Counted from the stretch's first letter, positions 16,758-27,062 are shown. The stretch: DNA of 64,000 nucleotides from an uncultured Clostridia bacterium (GCA_948676835.1 CAPOZU010000001.1:124001-188000), one strand, 5' to 3'. A program made the numbers and translations. The notes: a model not told the origin generated them from the letters alone.

Positions 16758-18992
16758 TTAATTCATTGTATTTGGATTAATATCCACTGTAATTTTTATT
16801 TCTTTGCTTTTCTTGATTTTTTCATCGTTTATAGCATAATTTATAATATCTAAAACTTTTGATGTAACTTTACTACTTTTAATAATAATTCTCCATCTGT
16901 AATTATTTTGAATTTTATCTACAGGTGAAGGTACTGGTTTATAAATACTCATATTATCATTTTGAACTGATAATAATCTTTTATGTACTAAACTTGATAT
17001 ATTTTTTATTTTGTCTAAATTTTTTCCTGAAAAGCTAATAAGTATTATATCGTAAAATGGCGGATATTTCAACATTTTTCTTAAGGAGATTTCTTGATTA
17101 TAAAACAAATCATAATCTTGTTTTTGAGCTTCTATAATTGCATAGTGATCTGGATTATAAGTTTGTATTATAACATTTCCATTTTCTTCCCTTCCAGCAC
17201 GTCCTGCAACTTGTACTAGTGTTTGAAATGTTCTTTCAACAGCTCTGTAATCATCCATATTCAAACTGCTATCTGCTGAAACAACTCCAACTAAAGTTAC
17301 ATTTGGAAAATGATGTCCTTTTACAATCATCTGAGTTCCAATTAAAATATCTATATTTTCATTTTTAAATTTATTTAAAATTTCTTCATGAGAATTTTTC
17401 TTTGTTACTGTATCCAAATCCATTCTAATGGTACTAGCATTAGGAAACAACTTATGAACTTCATTTTCTAGCTTTTGTGTTCCTGTTCCAAAATATTTAA
17501 CTTTTTTACTTTGACATTCTGGACATTCTTTTATGATAGGTGTTTCATATCCACAATAATGGCACTTTAATTTATTTTCGCTCATATGGTATGTTAAACT
17601 TATGTTGCAATTTTTGCATTTAGCAACATATCCACACTCTCTACACATTATGAAAGTTGAATATCCCCTTCTATTTAAAAATAAAATTGTTTGTTTCTTT
17701 TTTTCTATATTTTTATTTATTTCATCTTGCAATTTAAAACTAATCATTGATCTATTTCCAATTGCAAGTTCATTTCTCATATCTACAATATCTACAATTG
17801 GAAGTTTTGCATTATTTGCTCTATTTTTTAGTGTATATAAAGTAATTTCATTTTCTTTGGCTTTTTTCATTGTTGTAATATCTGGTGTCGCACTTCCTAA
17901 AACTAATGGGCAAGATTTTTGCTCAGCTATGTATTTTGCTAAATCTTTTGCATTATATCTAGGTGTATTTTCTGCTTTATATGACATATCATGTTCTTCA
18001 TCTATTATAATTATTCCCAAATTTTTCACTGGCGCAAAAATCGCAGATCTTGCACCTATTACTATTTTCTTTTTTCCACTTGCGATATTTTGCCACTCAT
18101 CATATCTTTCCCCATCTGACAATTTACTATGTAAAACTGCAACAACATCTCCAAATCTTGCCAAAAATCTATCAACCATTTGAGGTGTTAAAGAAATCTC
18201 TGGAACAAGCATTATTGCATCTTTTCCTTTTTCTAAGACTTTACCTATAAGTTGCATATAAATTTCTGTTTTTCCTGAACCTGTAATTCCATAAATTAAG
18301 TTCTTAGAAAATTCATTATTTTGAATACAAAAATTAATCCCATCAAAACATTTTTTTTGTTCTTCTGTTAATTCTTTTGGATTATCTTTTTCTATCTTTT
18401 TATTTATAAATGGATTTCTTTCAATTTGTTTTTCTATTATTTTTATATAACCATTTTTTTCAAGAGTTTTAAATACAGCTTTACTAACTTCTGTTACTAT
18501 TTCTAAATCTGAAATATAAACTCCATCGTTCTTTTCTAAAAATCTTAATACTTTAATATGGTTATCTCTTTTTATTTTTCCTTCTTCTATTAAAATTTCA
18601 ATTTCATCTGCTTCTCTATTTAAAAATACAAAATTACCAGTTTTCTCTTTTATCCTATTTTTTAATTCTTTACTTGAAGTTCCTGGGGGAAGCAAAAGTT
18701 TTATACAATCTGAAATATTACAAAAGTATTTTCTTGCCATAAGTTTTGCTAATATAATGTTATCTTCTGTTAAACTATTTTCTACTTCAATCTTAGCTAT
18801 TTCTTTATTTGCAAATTCTGATTCTTTCTTAAAATTAATAACAAATCCATCTGCAAGTTTTGAGCCCATTCCAAAAGGCACAAAAACTCTAGCTCCAATT
18901 TTTATAGTATTTTCCATACAACTTGGAACTATATAATCAAATATTCTATTTAAGTCTTTAGCATTGCTATTAATAATTACTTCTGCGTACAT
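16758..18992 (-). CDS. priA: Primosomal protein N' (replication restart helicase)
   Basis: 744 residues. Includes an N-terminal 3'-DNA-binding domain (VIINSNAKDLNRIFDYIVP), Walker A GITGSGKTEIYM, DEEH box, and eight zinc-binding cysteines in CRECGYVAKCKNC and CHYCGYE..CPECQ. The helicase C-terminal domain has DADSSLNMDDYRAVERTFQ-like and QVAGRAGR motifs. PriA reloads the replisome at collapsed forks. Order priA-def-fmt is conserved in Firmicutes. Confidence 0.97.
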   Translation of the reverse strand: MYAEVIINSNAKDLNRIFDYIVPSCMENTIKIGARVFVPFGMGSKLADGFVINFKKESEFANKEIAKIEVENSLTEDNIILAKLMARKYFCNISDCIKLLLPPGTSSKELKNRIKEKTGNFVFLNREADEIEILIEEGKIKRDNHIKVLRFLEKNDGVYISDLEIVTEVSKAVFKTLEKNGYIKIIEKQIERNPFINKKIEKDNPKELTEEQKKCFDGINFCIQNNEFSKNLIYGITGSGKTEIYMQLIGKVLEKGKDAIMLVPEISLTPQMVDRFLARFGDVVAVLHSKLSDGERYDEWQNIASGKKKIVIGARSAIFAPVKNLGIIIIDEEHDMSYKAENTPRYNAKDLAKYIAEQKSCPLVLGSATPDITTMKKAKENEITLYTLKNRANNAKLPIVDIVDMRNELAIGNRSMISFKLQDEINKNIEKKKQTILFLNRRGYSTFIMCRECGYVAKCKNCNISLTYHMSENKLKCHYCGYETPIIKECPECQSKKVKYFGTGTQKLENEVHKLFPNASTIRMDLDTVTKKNSHEEILNKFKNENIDILIGTQMIVKGHHFPNVTLVGVVSADSSLNMDDYRAVERTFQTLVQVAGRAGREENGNVIIQTYNPDHYAIIEAQKQDYDLFYNQEISLRKMLKYPPFYDIILISFSGKNLDKIKNISSLVHKRLLSVQNDNMSIYKPVPSPVDKIQNNYRWRIIIKSSKVTSKVLDIINYAINDEKIKKSKEIKITVDINPNTMN

Positions 18993-19047
18993 TGTTTTCC
19001 TTTCAAAATAGCGATATTATTTATGAATTATATCATTTTACAAAAAA

Positions 19048-19078
19048 AAGAACAATATTTATAAACAATATTGCTCTT
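19048..19078 (-). terminator. Terminator of the pilus operon
   Basis: AGAACAATATT pairs imperfectly with AATATTGCTCT, followed on the minus strand by a run of T, immediately after the last sortase gene. Confidence 0.7.
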
Positions 19079-19657
19079 TTAATATTTATTACATCTTACT
19101 GTAATTCTCTTATCTTTAGCATAATTACATGTAAATAGTGTTAAATCATATTCTGTATCTGTCATGCCTTCTACATCTGTTCCTTCTAGTGCTTCTGTTT
19201 CTTTAACTTTATATTGGATTCTTTTTCCATCTAACATTCTAAAATAGATATCATCATCTTTTTTCAAATATTTTAAATTGCCAAAAAATTTCGGATAATT
19301 ATGTGCTGCAAATACTACTGGTTCCTCTAAATATATATCTCCAAAAAATCTACAAGGTGCCAATTTTAAGTTTTCTTCTGTACAATTTCTTAAAATAGGT
19401 AACTTTAAATTTAAAGCAGGTATTTCTATTAAACCTATATATACTTTTCCCTTATATTCAACTTCTTCTAAATTACTAATTTCATTATCTATAGTATCTT
19501 GTATCTCTGCAACTGTAGTTTCTGAAAAAATATATGCATTTTTCGCTTCATAATATCCATATCCAATAAGCATAACTGCAACAATTAATAATTGCCATCC
19601 TAATACTATACAAATCTTTCCAATTATATTTCTAGGCTTTAATTTGTTTTTCTCCAT
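19079..19657 (-). CDS. Sortase (second sortase of the pilus locus)
   Basis: 192 residues with an N-terminal signal-anchor (about 15-36). The sortase fold shows the catalytic His in VFAAHNYPKFFGNL, Cys in TLFTCNYAKDKRITVRC and the Arg following. It lacks the long C-terminal membrane helix of class C enzymes and so is more like a housekeeping or class D/E type. It may anchor the finished pilus or minor pilin to the wall. Last gene of the operon. Confidence 0.85.
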   Translation of the reverse strand: MEKNKLKPRNIIGKICIVLGWQLLIVAVMLIGYGYYEAKNAYIFSETTVAEIQDTIDNEISNLEEVEYKGKVYIGLIEIPALNLKLPILRNCTEENLKLAPCRFFGDIYLEEPVVFAAHNYPKFFGNLKYLKKDDDIYFRMLDGKRIQYKVKETEALEGTDVEGMTDTEYDLTLFTCNYAKDKRITVRCNKY

Positions 19658-19719
19658 TTTAATTCCTTATATATATTTTATAAATAAAAAGTAAACCATA
19701 CAGGATTATACTATATAGT

Positions 19720-20415
19720 TTACTTTTTCTTATTTTTATCTAGAAAGCATCCTAATACTATTAATAGTAAACCTGATATACTAATAACAATAATTAAAAC
19801 AAATGGAAGACCTGTATCTGGCAGTCTTTTTATTTCAGTTACATCTTTATCGTAACTTTCTGTAGGTTGCTTTGTTACCATAGAAGATTTGATATTGGCA
19901 GTTATTGAAAAATTATAATTACCTTCTGTTTCTTCAGATGGCACATCGACAATTAATGGATTACATTGATATTCTTTTCCATTAACATTGTAATTATCTA
20001 CAATAATCAAATATTTTCCAAGTGACATATCCATAAATCCAGATTCACCAGGATAATCTAACGAAAAATCTATACTTTGAATTTCATTATTTTTAATAAA
20101 TTTTTTCAATTCTGATATATAAGCTTCAGTATTTTCATCCCATTTTTCATCTATATAGGATACTGCTTCAAAGTCTTCTGTAAATTCAAATCCAACAGTT
20201 GTTTCATCAATATCTACTGCCTTTTTAATATAGTAAATATGTACATTTACCTTAATATTTCCATCTGGTTTTTCTATATCTTCTAATTTAATTTTTAAAG
20301 ATCCAATATTATCTTTACTAGTTATGGCAAATACATTACTACTACTTGATAAAACAAATAGTAAAACAAAGAAAGTTATAGTAAATTTTACTAAAATACT
20401 ATTTTTCTTTATCAT
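19720..20415 (-). CDS. LPxTG-anchored minor pilin or pilus-associated surface protein
   Basis: 231 residues: signal peptide (about 8-29), a beta-rich ectodomain, then a wall-sorting signal RLPDTG near residue 198, a hydrophobic segment and a positive tail DKNKKK. Its start overlaps the stop of the class C sortase gene by four bases, so the two are co-translated. Likely basal or minor pilin of the neighbouring sortase-assembled pilus. Confidence 0.8.
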   Translation of the reverse strand: MIKKNSILVKFTITFFVLLFVLSSSSNVFAITSKDNIGSLKIKLEDIEKPDGNIKVNVHIYYIKKAVDIDETTVGFEFTEDFEAVSYIDEKWDENTEAYISELKKFIKNNEIQSIDFSLDYPGESGFMDMSLGKYLIIVDNYNVNGKEYQCNPLIVDVPSEETEGNYNFSITANIKSSMVTKQPTESYDKDVTEIKRLPDTGLPFVLIIVISISGLLLIVLGCFLDKNKKK

Positions 20416-21287
20416 ATTGTTTTACCTCCTTTTTTTCTCCTTCTTTTAAGTTTTGCTGATGAAGGATCATTTTCTTTTTTTATTTTTCTTTCATGCATTA
20501 AAGTAATAATTGTACTAATTAATATTATAGTACATACAATAATAGTTACTATAATTAAAATATTATTTTTATAATTCTTATTTAAAATTGTTTGAAGATC
20601 ATCATCTTCAATTTGATCTTCTGTTCTTACTCCTTTAATTAATAATCTATGTGAATTTATTCCATAAGGAGTACATGTAATTAAAGTAACTTGGTCTTTG
20701 CTTTCTTCTATTTCAATTTCATCTGTGACTTTATCTGGTTCTACAACTTGTATTTCATCTACTTTATAATAATACTTTTCTCTTAATACTTTTAAAACAA
20801 AAGTATTTCCAATTTCCATTCTATCTAAATTAGTAAATAATTTTGCTGTTGGCAAACCTCTATGTCCCATTAAAACAGAATGTGTTGAATTACCACCTAC
20901 TGGCAATGAACTTACTGGCAAATGTCCAATTCCAACTTGCAACACAGCTTCATCAACAGTATGGTATATTGGTAAATCTATATTTAACTTTTTTATATAA
21001 ATATATCCCATAATATCAGTATTAGGAACTTTTAGTTGTTTTAAATAGTCTTCATCATCATCTTCAACTACTTTTCCTTCATATAATTCTTCATTATATT
21101 TATGAGCAGCTTCTAGATAATTTGTATAATCTTCAACTGAAATTTCATTAATACCTTGTTCATACATTTTGATTTTCCACAAACCATTTTGGTATGAAAT
21201 ATATCCAGTTATAATTGGATATAAAAAGATAGAGAGACCAATCAAAAATATTATGAACAATAGAATATTCTTTATATTTTTCTTCAT
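20412..21287 (-). CDS. Class C (pilin-polymerising) sortase
   Basis: 291 residues. N-terminal membrane segment, catalytic His in VLMGHRGLPTAKLFTNLDR, catalytic Cys and Arg in TLITCTPYGINSHRLLIKGVR, and a C-terminal membrane helix with basic tail; these are hallmarks of class C sortases that link pilins by isopeptide bonds. A lid-like segment precedes the core (IYHTVDEAVLQVGIGH). It sits directly downstream of the major pilin gene. Confidence 0.93.
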   Translation of the reverse strand: MKKNIKNILLFIIFLIGLSIFLYPIITGYISYQNGLWKIKMYEQGINEISVEDYTNYLEAAHKYNEELYEGKVVEDDDEDYLKQLKVPNTDIMGYIYIKKLNIDLPIYHTVDEAVLQVGIGHLPVSSLPVGGNSTHSVLMGHRGLPTAKLFTNLDRMEIGNTFVLKVLREKYYYKVDEIQVVEPDKVTDEIEIEESKDQVTLITCTPYGINSHRLLIKGVRTEDQIEDDDLQTILNKNYKNNILIIVTIIVCTIILISTIITLMHERKIKKENDPSSAKLKRRRKKGGKTI

Positions 21288-21330
21288 GATCCCTCCACTT
21301 ATTTAATCATTATATAAATTTTATATATAA

Positions 21331-23085
21331 TTATTTTTTATTTGATTTAACAGCTATAACTACAACTGCTGCCATAACTAATATACCAACAACTGTGAAA
21401 ATTACTGTACCAACACCACCTGTTGATGGTAATTGAGCACCAGTACTGTTAGTAATTAATAAATATAATTCATTTGCATTAGCAAATTTTACATCTGGAT
21501 TTGTATCGTAAGATTCTGGAATTATTCCGATACTAGCTTCATTTTTTGCATCACTTGGAGCATCAGCTTTAAGTTCTGCATTATTTACCTCAACAACTTT
21601 TTTGTCTGCATCATATTTAGCAGAAATTGTGAAATAGATTTTTCCTAAAACTTTGTTATATCCAGCATGAGCTTCTGTTTCTATTAAATAATATTTTCCA
21701 TTTGCTAAACCTGGTAATTCAATTTGACCATTAGCATTTGTTGTATATGTAGTTCCTATTTTTTCAGATGTTTCTTCAGTAGCATCTTCTGCAGATGTTA
21801 CTCTATGTAATGTAAAAGTAACATCACTTAAAGCTCCTTCTGTTTTAATGTGGCTACCAACAGGTTGTTCTTGAGAATTTCCCCAAGCAGCATCTTTATT
21901 TTTATAGTCTACTTTGTTTATTGTTACATTATATGTATATGTTTCTGTAGTTACATCTGGTGTTGTTCCATAAGAGTTAGTAGTTCTTGGATCATTTGAA
22001 TATGTTAATTTAGCTGTATTTGTATTTGCTTCTTGATTTCCTTTTGCATTTTCATTTAATGTTGCTGAATATTCAATAACAATTGTTTTATTAACTAAAT
22101 CTTTATTTGCGTCATATTTTTGAAGTATTGTATCAAAGCTAATTGTTATTTCTCCTGGATTTTCAGTACTTTCTACAACAGTAAAATCTGTATCTTTTAC
22201 TAATTCCATATCTGTTGTAACAGCATTTTCTCCTTCACCAGTTGTAACACCATCAAGTATTTTCATTGTTACATTTTTATCAAATGTAAGACCTGCACTT
22301 AAAGTATCTGTTACTTCAAATTTATATGAAGTATATTCAGCTAAATTTGGGAAATTAATTTCAAGTTTAAATGGAACTGAGTCTCCTACATTAGCTGTAT
22401 TATGTTTTTCATCCATATTTGCTTCTGGAGTATAATCTGCAACACCATCAGCATCTTTTTTACCAACAACTTTGTCTAATGTTGGTTTTCCTTCTACTTT
22501 TGCAGTTGCTTCAACATCTCCTGCAACTTCTAGAATAAATCTACTATAAATACTTCCTTCTGGTTCAACAGTAGATTGATTTTCATCGATAATTAAATAG
22601 TAACCTGGTTCTATATTAGAAACAGAATATGTAATAGTTTCTCCAACAGTATTTTCAGCTAAATCATATGATGTACTTTTAAACTCATTTACTGCTGTTG
22701 CAAATTTTACAGCTGCTTCTTGTCTTCCTTCTGTTAAACCACTTAAATAATCAGCCACTTCAGCTGCTGTTTTAAATAGATTGTTTTTTTCTTCTGTTCT
22801 TTCAAATTCAAGGTTAATTGCAGCTAGCATATCTTCTGCTTGTGCTTCATCTGCAAATTCAACGTTAGATAATGTTTTTACGCCTTCTACTACGTTTAAA
22901 TCTGCTGCAAAAATTCTATATGCAACAAATTTATGTCCAGTAACTTGATTAGAAATTGTTATGCTGCATAATTTTTCATCTCTACCAATAGATCCATCAG
23001 CTGCATTTACTGTTGTTGGTAGAACGAAGCTTAAACATAATACTATAGATAATAGTATTGATGTTAACATTTTAAGTTTTTTCAT
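21331..23085 (-). CDS. Major pilin (isopeptide-forming, LPSTGG)
   Basis: 584 residues: signal peptide cleaved near VNAADG (about residue 28), an N-terminal region, a domain rich in beta strands (about 210-370), a CnaB-like domain with YNVTINKVDYKN (about 390-500) containing LYLLIT near the end, and the sorting signal LPSTGG followed by a transmembrane helix and KSNKK. Lysines in TLDKVVGKK and TINKVD are candidates for isopeptide and polymerisation bonds. First gene of the operon; a long untranslated region lies upstream. Confidence 0.9.
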   Translation of the reverse strand: MKKLKMLTSILLSIVLCLSFVLPTTVNAADGSIGRDEKLCSITISNQVTGHKFVAYRIFAADLNVVEGVKTLSNVEFADEAQAEDMLAAINLEFERTEEKNNLFKTAAEVADYLSGLTEGRQEAAVKFATAVNEFKSTSYDLAENTVGETITYSVSNIEPGYYLIIDENQSTVEPEGSIYSRFILEVAGDVEATAKVEGKPTLDKVVGKKDADGVADYTPEANMDEKHNTANVGDSVPFKLEINFPNLAEYTSYKFEVTDTLSAGLTFDKNVTMKILDGVTTGEGENAVTTDMELVKDTDFTVVESTENPGEITISFDTILQKYDANKDLVNKTIVIEYSATLNENAKGNQEANTNTAKLTYSNDPRTTNSYGTTPDVTTETYTYNVTINKVDYKNKDAAWGNSQEQPVGSHIKTEGALSDVTFTLHRVTSAEDATEETSEKIGTTYTTNANGQIELPGLANGKYYLIETEAHAGYNKVLGKIYFTISAKYDADKKVVEVNNAELKADAPSDAKNEASIGIIPESYDTNPDVKFANANELYLLITNSTGAQLPSTGGVGTVIFTVVGILVMAAVVVIAVKSNKK

Positions 23086-23597
23086 AAACTTATCTCCTCC
23101 TATTTATATATATATTTTAATTTTAAATATTAAAACCTATATTAAACATCCCATTATAATAAATTCCTCTTTTTCTACAATTTATTTTTCTTAGGGGAAT
23201 GTATTATTTGGTAAATAATATTTTCATATACTTTATACCATATCTACATTTTTTTTTCTAGTTTTACAAAATTTGTATAATATAAACAAATTTTTACTTT
23301 TTTTCTCTATACCCTTTATATTTCACAGGTTTTAGAGTTTTCATTATTTTAGTGACGTAAATTCAAATTTCTTTGTATTTACTGATATTACTAGTTTATA
23401 CGTTTTTGTATTACATTTTGATTTCTTTTTTGTTACTTTTACATTTTTCTTTGTGATAATCTCACTAATCTTTTGATAATACTGCGCTTTCTTTTGCAAT
23501 TGTGAATGCATTGCAAATATTGAATTTACAAATTTTTTTATAAAAAAGAAAATAAAAAAAGTATTACTTAATTTTGTAATACTTTTTATTTTCTTTC
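23086..23597. other. Gap between gmk and the pilus operon
   Basis: About 510 AT-rich bases. It holds the gmk terminator at its right end and presumably the pilus promoter and a long leader (GGTATAAAG on the minus strand near 23240 is a possible -10). I see no coding frame. Confidence 0.6.
23548..23594 (-). terminator. Terminator of the yicC-remA-rpoZ-gmk operon
   Basis: GTATTAC/GTAATAC stem extended by A/T pairs, with a T run on the minus strand, just after gmk. Confidence 0.75.
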
Positions 23598-24158
23598 CTA
23601 TTTTTCAAATTTACTTTCTTGTCTTATAATTTCTTCAATTATATTTACTGCTTTTTCTAAGTTGTCATTTTTTAATACATAATCATATAAACTAATTTTT
23701 GATTCTTCATAATCAAACCTGTTTAATCGTAATATAATTTCACCTTCTGAAGGTTTATCCACTCTATTTTCTAATCTATGTCTAAGTTCTTCTTTTGGAA
23801 CTCTTAAAAAGATTGTTACAATTTTAATATCTTTTAATGTATTTTTTAGAATTTCAGTTCCATTAACATCAATATCTTTAATGATAATTCCATGTTTTGC
23901 CCCTTCATCTAAAAATTGTTTTGAAGTTCCATAATAATGATTATGATGAATATCATATTCATAAATTTCATTGTTTCTTATTTTTTCTTCGAATTCTTCT
24001 TTACTCAAAAATACGTATGTTTGTCCTGGAACATCTCCTTCTCTAGGTGGTCTTGTTGTATAAGCTGGAATAGATTTAACATTATCCATTCTTTTTATTA
24101 TTTCTCTTTTTATTGTGTCTTTTCCTGCGCCTGCTACACCAGATAATATAACTAACAT
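23598..24158 (-). CDS. gmk: Guanylate kinase
   Basis: Phosphorylates GMP to GDP. 186 residues: P-loop SGVAGAGKDTIKR, GMP-binding YTTRPPREGDVPGQTYVFLS, and the C-terminal helical part. The P-loop reads GVAGAGKDT rather than the more usual GPSGAGKST; the GMP-binding motifs support gmk. Downstream of rpoZ in the conserved yicC-remA-rpoZ-gmk neighbourhood. Confidence 0.9.
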   Translation of the reverse strand: MLVILSGVAGAGKDTIKREIIKRMDNVKSIPAYTTRPPREGDVPGQTYVFLSKEEFEEKIRNNEIYEYDIHHNHYYGTSKQFLDEGAKHGIIIKDIDVNGTEILKNTLKDIKIVTIFLRVPKEELRHRLENRVDKPSEGEIILRLNRFDYEESKISLYDYVLKNDNLEKAVNIIEEIIRQESKFEK

Positions 24159-24211
24159 AATTTTACCTCTTCTACTACTTATATTTGGTCTAAATTCGTT
24201 ACTAAGAATAA

Positions 24212-24424
24212 TTAGTTATTCTCAGTATCTACATCAGCTTTAGTAACTTTTCCTTCAATTATCTCATCAGCTGCTAAAGTAACAGGTGATCTATCTGTTT
24301 CATTTGTTTTTAGTGGAGATCCAGAAGCTATTTGTCTAGCTCTTCTAGATGTCATTATTACTAATGCATATCTATTATCTCCTACCTTTTCTAATAAATC
24401 TGATACTGTTGGTTTTACTAACAT
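24212..24424 (-). CDS. rpoZ: RNA polymerase omega subunit
   Basis: 70 residues. VSDLLEKVGDNRYALVIMTSRRARQIASG is the conserved omega core that clamps the beta' C-terminus. Between remA and gmk. Confidence 0.95.
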   Translation of the reverse strand: MLVKPTVSDLLEKVGDNRYALVIMTSRRARQIASGSPLKTNETDRSPVTLAADEIIEGKVTKADVDTENN

Positions 24425-24452
24425 TTTAAAATTCCTCCCTTAAAAATTAAAT

Positions 24453-24707
24453 TTATTCAACATCATTATCTAAACCATTATCAACTCTTCCTGCTATTGT
24501 TTCAGGTTGAACTGCTGATAATATAATATGTCCTGAATCCATTATAATAACTGATCTTGTTCTTCTTCCATAAGTAGCATCAATTGCCATTTTAGAATCT
24601 TTTGCTTCTTGTACAATTCTTTTTATTGGCGCAGATTCTGGGCTAACAATTGAAATCATTCTTTCTGCTGAAACCATATTACCAAAACCTATGTTTATAA
24701 GTTGCAT
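24453..24707 (-). CDS. remA: Extracellular matrix regulator RemA (DUF370)
   Basis: 84 residues. INIGFGNMVSAERMISIVSPESAPIKR and ATYGRRTRSVIIMDSGHIILS match RemA, a DNA-binding regulator of biofilm genes in Bacillus subtilis. Its conserved position between yicC and gmk/rpoZ supports the call. Confidence 0.94.
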   Translation of the reverse strand: MQLINIGFGNMVSAERMISIVSPESAPIKRIVQEAKDSKMAIDATYGRRTRSVIIMDSGHIILSAVQPETIAGRVDNGLDNDVE

Positions 24708-24754
24708 ATTTTTACCTCTTTCTTAATAAATTTGCTGAGCTTGTTAAGCTTTAG

Positions 24755-25630
24755 CTATTCTATGTTTTGTATTTGTTCTCTTATATTTTCTACTTCTGTT
24801 TTTATTTCAATAACTCTATTAGTTATTTCTAAACAATTTGCTTTTGAACCTATTGTATTTACTTCTCTATTAATTTCTTGAATTAAGAAATCTATTTTTT
24901 TACCTATAGGAGAACTTTGTTTTATTAATTCTAAAAATTGTGCTATATGACTCTTTAGTCTTGTAAGTTCTTCTTCTATAGAAGATTTGTCTGAAAATAT
25001 AACTATTTCTTGCATTAATCTATTTTCATCTACAGTACCTGGTTCCAATAATTCACTTACTCTTTGTTTTAATTTTTCCATATATTCTTTAACTAGAGTA
25101 CTTGAATATTCTGTTATTTCATTTACTTTGTTTTGAATTGAATATATTCTACTTTCAATATCTTCAATTAACCTTGTTCCTTCAACTTCTCTCATACTGA
25201 TAAATTTATTTAATGCATCATCAACTGCAAACATTAACTCTTTACCAATTAGTTCCTCATCTTGTTCATCTTCGATTTTTAATATTTCTGGAAATTTAGA
25301 AATATCTATAACATCTACATTAAATTTTAATTCTGTTTCTTCAGCTAAAGATTTTAATTCTCTTATATAATCTTTGGCTAAATCCTTATTTATTCTTATA
25401 TTAGTTCCTTTACTACTATAATTTTCAAATGTAACAAGAACATCAACTTTTCCTCTTGATATTGCACTACTTATTCTTTTTCTAATTTTATCTTCTTCAC
25501 TATTTAAAAATCTTGGTAGCCTAACTGATATATCTGTGTATTTATGATTTACAGATTTTATATCTACTGTATAGTTTCTGCCTTCATTCTCATATTTTCC
25601 ACGGCCGAAGCCTGTCATACTTTTAATCAA
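24755..25630 (-). CDS. yicC: YicC family endoribonuclease
   Basis: 291 residues with the N-terminal MTGFGRG and DIKSVNHKYTDISVRLPRFL (YicC_N) and C-terminal DUF1732 block ending IEINREVNTIGSKAN-like and KTEVENIREQIQNIE. The E. coli homologue is an RNase active on small RNAs. Overlaps the end of the upstream membrane protein gene by eight bases. Confidence 0.95.
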   Translation of the reverse strand: MIKSMTGFGRGKYENEGRNYTVDIKSVNHKYTDISVRLPRFLNSEEDKIRKRISSAISRGKVDVLVTFENYSSKGTNIRINKDLAKDYIRELKSLAEETELKFNVDVIDISKFPEILKIEDEQDEELIGKELMFAVDDALNKFISMREVEGTRLIEDIESRIYSIQNKVNEITEYSSTLVKEYMEKLKQRVSELLEPGTVDENRLMQEIVIFSDKSSIEEELTRLKSHIAQFLELIKQSSPIGKKIDFLIQEINREVNTIGSKANCLEITNRVIEIKTEVENIREQIQNIE

Positions 25631-26303
25631 TTTTTTTTCCTCTTTTCTTATTTACTTTTTTACCTTTTGTATTTTTGTTTATACTTTGTTTTTGGGCTTG
25701 TTCTTGCCTTCTTTTTCTTTTAATTGCTTGTTCTTTTAAAATAACTGTTTTAATAACTTCCTCTTCTTCTGTTTTTGCTCTATATGTTTTGGTACTTTCT
25801 TCATCTAAATAACTTTTCTTTTCATCATATTTCATTAATTCTTTAACATCACTTAAGTTGTTTTGATAATGAAATTTCTTTTGCTTATATATAATAAGTG
25901 ATTTAAATAAATAATAAATAACTAATATTGCTGGTAAAATCATTATTATAATTCTAAGTATATTATTGGTATGCAAATATATATATGGAATATATAATGA
26001 TACAACTCCAATTATTAAGAATTCAATTCCTATAATCCAAAGTCTAATACTATTTTTTCTATAAGCAATTTCTATATCCAATACAGTTATTAAAATCATT
26101 CCTAAAGCAAAATATTTCATGTATTCTTCAAAAATATTGTTTTCAAAATTATAATAACTAACATTTATAAGGCAAAAATATGCCATTATAATAGTAGCTG
26201 CTAATAGATTCTGAAAAATAATTGTATTTATATTATCTTTAACTTCTTTAGGTAATTTTCTTTGCTGTTCAATCTCAAGTTGCATTAGCTTTGCTTTTTC
26301 CAA
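25623..26303 (-). CDS. Four-helix membrane protein with basic coiled tail, unknown function
   Basis: 226 residues, TTG start immediately after the rsmE stop with GGGGGAAA upstream (an ATG six codons in is an alternative). Four hydrophobic segments lie between about 30 and 135, then a charged Lys/Arg/Gln-rich tail to the end. No family recognised. Translationally coupled to both neighbours. Confidence 0.75.
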   Translation of the reverse strand: MEKAKLMQLEIEQQRKLPKEVKDNINTIIFQNLLAATIIMAYFCLINVSYYNFENNIFEEYMKYFALGMILITVLDIEIAYRKNSIRLWIIGIEFLIIGVVSLYIPYIYLHTNNILRIIIMILPAILVIYYLFKSLIIYKQKKFHYQNNLSDVKELMKYDEKKSYLDEESTKTYRAKTEEEEVIKTVILKEQAIKRKRRQEQAQKQSINKNTKGKKVNKKRGKKID

Positions 26304-27062
26304 TTACTCATTTCCCCCATTTTCTAATTCATACATAATTATAGAAGAAACTTGAAGTGCTACTGTTTCTGTTCTTAAAATTCTTTTTCCTAGACTAATT
26401 ACTTTTGCTCCACTCTCTTGCATTACACTTACTTCATCTTGTTCTAATCCACCTTCTGGACCAATAATAATAGCTATTTTGTAATTTTTATTTTTTCTTT
26501 TTAACTTTTGTAATTCATTTTTTATGTAATTATTTTCTTCTAGTTCATATGCTAATAATACTATATCATAATCTTTAATTTCATTACATATATTTTTTAT
26601 ATTTTCTACATTTCTAACAATAGGAACTAAATCTCTACCACTTTGTTTTGCAGCAACCTCAGCAATTTTATTCCATCTATCTATTTTTTTGGCTTCATCT
26701 TTACCTGAAATCTTAACTATAGATCTTTTTAATGATACTGGTATAAATTCAGTTACTCCAAGTTCAGTACCTTTTTGAATAATTAATTCCATTTTATCTG
26801 CTTTAGGTAAACCTTGAAAAATATGTAGTTCAACATTTCCTTCTGCTTCATTTTTTGCAATTTCTAATATATTACAAAAAACTTCTTTTGAAGTTATTTC
26901 AGTAATTTCAGAAATGTAATTTACTTTGTTTGTTTTATCACATATTTTGATTTTTTCTCCTATATTTAGTCTTAAAACATTTTTTATGTGATTAACATCT
27001 TCTCCTAGTATTATTATTTGATTATTTTCTATTTGATTAGATTCTACAAAAAACTTTCTCAA
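26304..27062 (-). CDS. rsmE: 16S rRNA (uracil1498-N3)-methyltransferase
   Basis: 252 residues: N-terminal PUA-like domain (MRKFFVESNQI, GEDVNHIKNVLRL) and SPOUT methyltransferase with IIGPEGGLEQDEV and LGKRILRTETVAL, the SAM knot signature. Methylates U1498 of 16S rRNA. Confidence 0.95.
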   Translation of the reverse strand: MRKFFVESNQIENNQIIILGEDVNHIKNVLRLNIGEKIKICDKTNKVNYISEITEITSKEVFCNILEIAKNEAEGNVELHIFQGLPKADKMELIIQKGTELGVTEFIPVSLKRSIVKISGKDEAKKIDRWNKIAEVAAKQSGRDLVPIVRNVENIKNICNEIKDYDIVLLAYELEENNYIKNELQKLKRKNKNYKIAIIIGPEGGLEQDEVSVMQESGAKVISLGKRILRTETVALQVSSIIMYELENGGNE

